In this document: in pieces, positions 5,708 through 8,238 of the stretch
Layout: every line of letters starts with the position of its first letter
Position numbering within the stretch: the first letter of the stretch is position 1
Assembly: GCA_017936985.1 (NCBI GenBank)
Contig: JAGBEM010000174.1
Span: 1 to 8,238, forward strand
Direction of reading: 5' to 3'
From: Oscillospiraceae bacterium
GTDB taxonomy: Bacteria; Bacillota_A; Clostridia; Oscillospirales; Oscillospiraceae
DNA length: 8,238 nucleotides
Position numbers and translations under genes: made by a program
Notes under the pieces: generated by a model
Seen by the model: the letters and a program-made list of their open reading frames with translations, nothing else
What the model was told of the DNA's origin: nothing
Database searches by the model: none

Positions 5708-6664
5708 ATGATGGATGTCGTAGCATTGGGCGAACTGCTCATTGATTTTACCGGCCAGAGCGTAGACGGCGATGGCTATCCCACCATGGCTGCCCATCCA
5801 GGCGGCGCACCTGCCAATTTTTTGGCGGCGCTGGCGAAATTTGGCGGGAAAACCGCATTGCTGGGCAAAGTGGGTAACGATGCCTTTGGCAAGCTGCTGA
5901 CAGCTACTTTACAGAATGCCGGGATCGATACCAGAGGACTTGTGGCTTCGAATGATGTGTTCACCACGTTGGCTTTCGTGACGCTAGACGAAAGCGGCGA
6001 TCGGGAGTTTTCTTTTGCCCGGAAACCCGGTGCCGACACCTGCATTTGCTTTGAAGAGCTGGATCTGAGCCTGATAGATGAAGCCAGAGTGTTTCATTTT
6101 GGCACGCTTTCACTAACAGATGAGCCTGCCAGAACGTCCACCCAAAAGGCAGTAGCTTATGCCAGGGAAAAAGGTAAGCTGATCACCTACGATCCGAATT
6201 TGCGTAAGCCCTTATGGAAGGATATGGAGGAAGCCAGACAGCAGCTGCTGTGGGGCTTAGGACAGGCGGATGTGGTGAAGATCAGTGACGAAGAGGTTGC
6301 ATTTCTTTTCGGACTGGGCGTGCAGGAAGGTGCACAGTATATTCTGGATGCTTTTGGCGTGAAGCTGGTGTTTGTCACTTGTGGCGCAGATGGTTGCTTC
6401 TTCCAAAATGCCATTGCCAAAGGCCATGTTCCCGGTATGTCCGGCATCAAAGTTGTGGACACCACCGGTGCCGGTGATATTTTCGGCGGAAGTGCTGTAT
6501 GGAAACTGCTGCAGTGTAATAAAATGCCGGATGTGCTGAATGAGGACGAGCTGAGGGATATTGTATCCTTTGCCTGTACTGCCGCAGGCCTGTCCACGAC
6601 CAAGCCCGGCGGTATTTCCAGTGTGCCCGATTTTGATGAAATAGCCCATAACCGGCTGCCATGA
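5708..6664 (+). CDS. PfkB/ribokinase-family sugar kinase, fructokinase-like
   Basis: A 318-residue cytoplasmic kinase of normal family length. PfkB signature 1 is at 32-61 (GGAPANF to GNDAFG), and signature 2, DTTGAGDIFGGS, is at 251-262 with catalytic base D257. YDPNLRKPLW (161-170) and GTLSLTDEPAR are typical of bacterial fructokinases, so phosphorylation of D-fructose to fructose-6-phosphate is the most likely reaction. A 2-keto-3-deoxygluconate or other ketose kinase is the alternative. It is not a ROK-family kinase, the usual ManNAc kinase type in sialic acid operons. AAGGAG (5692-5697) lies inside the end of the sialidase gene, and ATG 5708 is at 10-nt spacing; a second ATG at 5711 is possible. 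It is the last gene of the operon, followed by a strong terminator. Confidence 0.88.
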   Translation: MMDVVALGELLIDFTGQSVDGDGYPTMAAHPGGAPANFLAALAKFGGKTALLGKVGNDAFGKLLTATLQNAGIDTRGLVASNDVFTTLAFVTLDESGDREFSFARKPGADTCICFEELDLSLIDEARVFHFGTLSLTDEPARTSTQKAVAYAREKGKLITYDPNLRKPLWKDMEEARQQLLWGLGQADVVKISDEEVAFLFGLGVQEGAQYILDAFGVKLVFVTCGADGCFFQNAIAKGHVPGMSGIKVVDTTGAGDIFGGSAVWKLLQCNKMPDVLNEDELRDIVSFACTAAGLSTTKPGGISSVPDFDEIAHNRLP

Positions 6665-6675
6665 TACAGAATAAT

Positions 6676-6707
6676 GCCTTCTGCTTGTTAACGCAGAAGG
6701 CGTTTTT
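6676..6707 (+). terminator. Rho-independent terminator of the aldolase-to-kinase operon
   Basis: A 9-bp GC-rich stem (6676-6684 with 6693-6701) with an 8-nt loop is followed by GTTTTTG, five T at 6703-6707. It begins 12 nt after the kinase stop codon and is the best plus-strand terminator in the window. Confidence 0.9.
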
Positions 6708-6729
6708 GTGATTCGAAAAGAAAAATACT

Positions 6730-6788
6730 CCCGTCCTATGGCAGGCTTTCGCTTGGGATAAATAAGTATCCGACGGGGTTGCAAGCGA
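6730..6788. other. Intergenic structured element with pseudoknot-capable pairings
   Basis: Between the terminator and the next promoter lie three perfect pairings. CCCGTC 6730-6735 pairs with GACGGG 6772-6777, TCGCTTG 6749-6755 with CAAGCGA 6782-6788, and GGATA 6756-6760 with TATCC 6767-6771. The first two cross, so they would form a pseudoknot. No coding signal is evident. It may be an interspersed repeat, a small RNA or a chance structure. The strand is undetermined, and I do not recognise it as a known riboswitch. Confidence 0.35.
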
Positions 6789-6798
6789 CTGAGGAAAA

Positions 6799-6827
6799 TT
6801 GACAAAATAATCGTAACATGTTATAAT
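6799..6827 (+). promoter_or_regulatory. Perfect consensus sigma-70/sigma-A promoter for the XRE regulator
   Basis: TTGACA (6799-6804) and TATAAT (6822-6827) are separated by exactly 17 bp. A second TATAAT overlaps downstream at 6828-6833 but is too far from the -35 box. Transcription would start near 6834-6836, giving a leader of about 66 nt before ATG 6902. Confidence 0.9.
6814..6823 (+). promoter_or_regulatory. Palindromic operator-like site inside the XRE promoter
   Basis: TAACATGTTA is a perfect 10-bp palindrome lying between the -35 and -10 boxes and overlapping the first two bases of the -10. A protein bound here would block the polymerase. Autorepression by the downstream HTH protein is a natural guess but is not shown. 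Confidence 0.4.
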
Positions 6828-6901
6828 TATAATCAAACAGAGAATTCAGCAAAACGGTGCTATGTGAGAGCATGACATATCAAAAGGGAGAATGTGAACA
6901 T

Positions 6902-7429
6902 ATGGCAAGAGTATCAACAAAGGAAAACAAGAACCTCTTTCAGACGACCAGAGAGGGCCTTCGGCTGACAAGGGAAACGGCCAGTGACCTACTGGGGTCC
7001 ATTTCACCGGAGCGGATCGAGAAGATCGAAAACGAGCGTTGCTTACCGCACCCGGATGAGGTTTTAGTTATGTCGGAAAAGTACAAAACGCCCAGCCTAT
7101 GTAACTATTACTGTGCTAACCAATGCCCCATTGGTCAGCAATATGTGCCGGAGATCAAGGTGAAGGATCTTTCCCAAATTATACTGGAAATGCTGGCTTC
7201 TCTGAACTCCATGAGCAAGGAGAAAGACAGACTTGTCGAGATCACAGTGGATGGCAAAATATCCGGCGATGAGCTTGCGGATTTTATTATCATTCAACAG
7301 CAGCTGGAGAAGATCTCTGTAGCGGTGGAAACACTGCAGCTTTGGTCGGAGAAGATGCTTGCCACCGGTGCGATCGACCCGGAGCAGTATCATGCATACA
7401 AGCAGAGGATACTAGGGCAGTCCGACTAA
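6902..7429 (+). CDS. XRE-family helix-turn-helix protein with a Cys-x3-Cys-x3-Cys motif
   Basis: A 175-residue protein. Residues about 10-62 form an XRE/Cro-type helix-turn-helix (LRLTRETASDLLGSISPERI, then KIENERCLPHPDEVLVMSEKY). Next comes a cysteine cluster, C67, C71 and C75 in LCNYYCANQCPIG, which could bind a metal or sense redox state. The C-terminal about 85 residues are helical and coiled-coil-like (LSQIILEMLASL, LEKISVAVETLQLW). I recognise the overall type as a conserved Clostridia family of unknown function; its target genes are not known to me. ATG 6902 is preferred (AGGGAGA 6885-6891 upstream, and MARVSTKENK is the usual family start). An ATG at 6872 and a GTG at 6857 are also in frame. 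It has a consensus promoter, so it is independent of the operon before it. Confidence 0.85.
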   Translation: MARVSTKENKNLFQTTREGLRLTRETASDLLGSISPERIEKIENERCLPHPDEVLVMSEKYKTPSLCNYYCANQCPIGQQYVPEIKVKDLSQIILEMLASLNSMSKEKDRLVEITVDGKISGDELADFIIIQQQLEKISVAVETLQLWSEKMLATGAIDPEQYHAYKQRILGQSD

Positions 7430-7500
7430 TTTGCTATGCACGGAAAAATAGAGCATCTTATTTTGCTGGCAGAACAGTTTATTTTTTAAGCGTACCACTG

Positions 7501-7506
7501 TATAAT
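7501..7506 (+). promoter_or_regulatory. Possible -10 box for the flotillin gene
   Basis: TATAAT at 7501-7506 lies 46 nt before the flotillin start. The -35 region is A/T-rich (TTTATT at 7478-7483, 17-bp spacing) but a poor match. No convincing terminator separates this gene from the XRE gene, so read-through from upstream is also possible. Confidence 0.4.
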
Positions 7507-7552
7507 AAGATCATACCATAAGCAAGAATGGATTACGAGAAAGGAGTAAACT

Positions 7553-8238
7553 ATGGAAATTTTTTATGGTGTAGTAGCGATTGTTGTTTTGGTGATTGCA
7601 ATTGCCTGTTCGGGCTATGTAAAATCACCCCCGGATACGGCCTATATTATCTCCGGCTTTCGGAAGACCCGGATCCTGATCGGTAAGGCTGGCATTCGGA
7701 TCCCGTTTTTGGAACGGCTCGACAAGCTGAGTCTGAAGATGTTCTCCGTAGATGTCAAGACAACAGATTTTGTCCCCAATGCCGAGTACATCAATGTCAA
7801 GGTAGATGCCACCGTCAAGATCCGCATCGGACAAAGTGAAGAGATGATGACTCTGGCTTCCAAGTTCTTCCTGAACGAGAGCGAGGATATGATCATCCGC
7901 CGGGTGCAGGATACTCTGGAAGGCAATATGCGTGAGATCGTCGGCCAGATGCGCTTGGAAGAAATGGTCACAGACCGCAAAGCTTTTGGTGAGCGAGTCC
8001 AGGAAAACGCGATACCTGACCTGATGAAGATGGGTCTGGAAATGATCTCCTTCAATGTCCAGTCCTTCTCGGATCAGAACAATGTGATCGAAGACCTTGG
8101 CATCGATAACATTTCTCAGATAAAAAAGGGCGCTGCGGTCGCAAAGGCCCAGGCAGACCGTGATATCGCCATTGCCCAGGCTCAAGCTGCGAAGGAAGCC
8201 AATGATGCCAAGGTCCAGTCTGAAATGGAGATTGCGGA
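7553..8238 (+). CDS. Flotillin-like SPFH-domain membrane protein (3' end outside window)
   Basis: The first 228 codons are present and the frame is open to the window edge. Residues 4-22 (FYGVVAIVVLVIAIACSGY) form a single membrane anchor. The SPFH/band-7 domain follows (about 25-190) with PPDTAYIISGF and GKAGIRIPFLERLDKLSLK, both typical of bacterial flotillins FloT/YuaG. From about residue 195 an Ala/Gln/Lys-rich coiled coil begins (AKAQADRDIAIAQAQAAKEA), the oligomerising flotillin tail. Family members scaffold functional membrane microdomains. AAGGAG (7541-7546) precedes ATG 7553 by 6 nt. About half of a typical flotillin of roughly 500 residues is visible. There is no evident functional link to the sugar operon. 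Confidence 0.92.
   Translation, partial: MEIFYGVVAIVVLVIAIACSGYVKSPPDTAYIISGFRKTRILIGKAGIRIPFLERLDKLSLKMFSVDVKTTDFVPNAEYINVKVDATVKIRIGQSEEMMTLASKFFLNESEDMIIRRVQDTLEGNMREIVGQMRLEEMVTDRKAFGERVQENAIPDLMKMGLEMISFNVQSFSDQNNVIEDLGIDNISQIKKGAAVAKAQADRDIAIAQAQAAKEANDAKVQSEMEIA

Noticed and set aside
4690..5742. Long minus-strand open frame (350 codons) opposite the sialidase
   Set aside because: It lies antisense to a gene with a full set of sialidase motifs and shows no recognisable domain of its own; it is a by-product of codon usage.
6257..6836. Minus-strand open frames running from the kinase into the intergenic region
   Set aside because: They cross the kinase gene, its terminator and the structured element, and show no domain. 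Only the DNA structure at 6730-6788 was kept.
7625..8185. Minus-strand open frame (186 codons) opposite the flotillin
   Set aside because: The plus strand encodes an unmistakable flotillin from 7553 to the window end; the opposite frame is a shadow.
1..8238. CRISPR arrays, tRNA or rRNA genes, insertion sequences and integrase genes
   Set aside because: I looked for repeated spacer-repeat units, cloverleaf-type sequences and transposase or integrase motifs on both strands and saw none.

Overview
The window looks like chromosomal DNA of a gut-type Firmicute of class Clostridia. The evidence is the strong AGGAGG-type ribosome binding sites, intermediate GC content, tightly packed operons, a Clostridia-type XRE regulator starting MARVSTKENK, and a catabolic locus for host or plant glycans. 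I cannot place it to genus.

Layout. (1) 1-1768, plus strand: the tail of an SGNH/GDSL esterase followed closely by a two-domain metallo-beta-lactamase-fold protein. (2) 1769-2128: a gene graveyard. A minus-strand gene tail with its own terminator and a plus-strand alpha-L-rhamnosidase-like tail are joined at about 1935-1950, and both have lost their 5' parts. (3) 2126-2929, minus strand: an AraC-family regulator, divergent from (4) a plus-strand operon at 3047-6664. That operon encodes an N-acetylneuraminate-lyase-type aldolase, a D-lyxose/D-mannose isomerase-type cupin, a GH33-type sialidase without a signal peptide and a PfkB-family fructokinase-like enzyme, and it ends at a clear terminator. 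(5) 6902-7429: an XRE regulator under a perfect consensus promoter with an operator-like palindrome. (6) 7553 to the window end: the start of a flotillin.

How it may work. The four-gene operon has a sialidase and a sialic acid aldolase. In place of the usual ManNAc kinase and epimerase it has an aldose-ketose isomerase and a fructokinase-type kinase. This set fits the route KDN-glycan -> KDN -> D-mannose + pyruvate -> D-fructose -> fructose-6-phosphate. It is an inference, but it accounts for all four genes together. The AraC regulator probably controls the operon: three direct AGCAATATA repeats lie in the divergent spacer, two of them exactly 21 bp apart and just upstream of a promoter that lacks a good -35 box.

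The aldolase gene has an in-frame TAG at codon 267. It is followed by 24 further conserved-looking codons ending in TAA, just before the next gene's ribosome binding site. This is a recent nonsense mutation, a sequencing error or a read-through codon.
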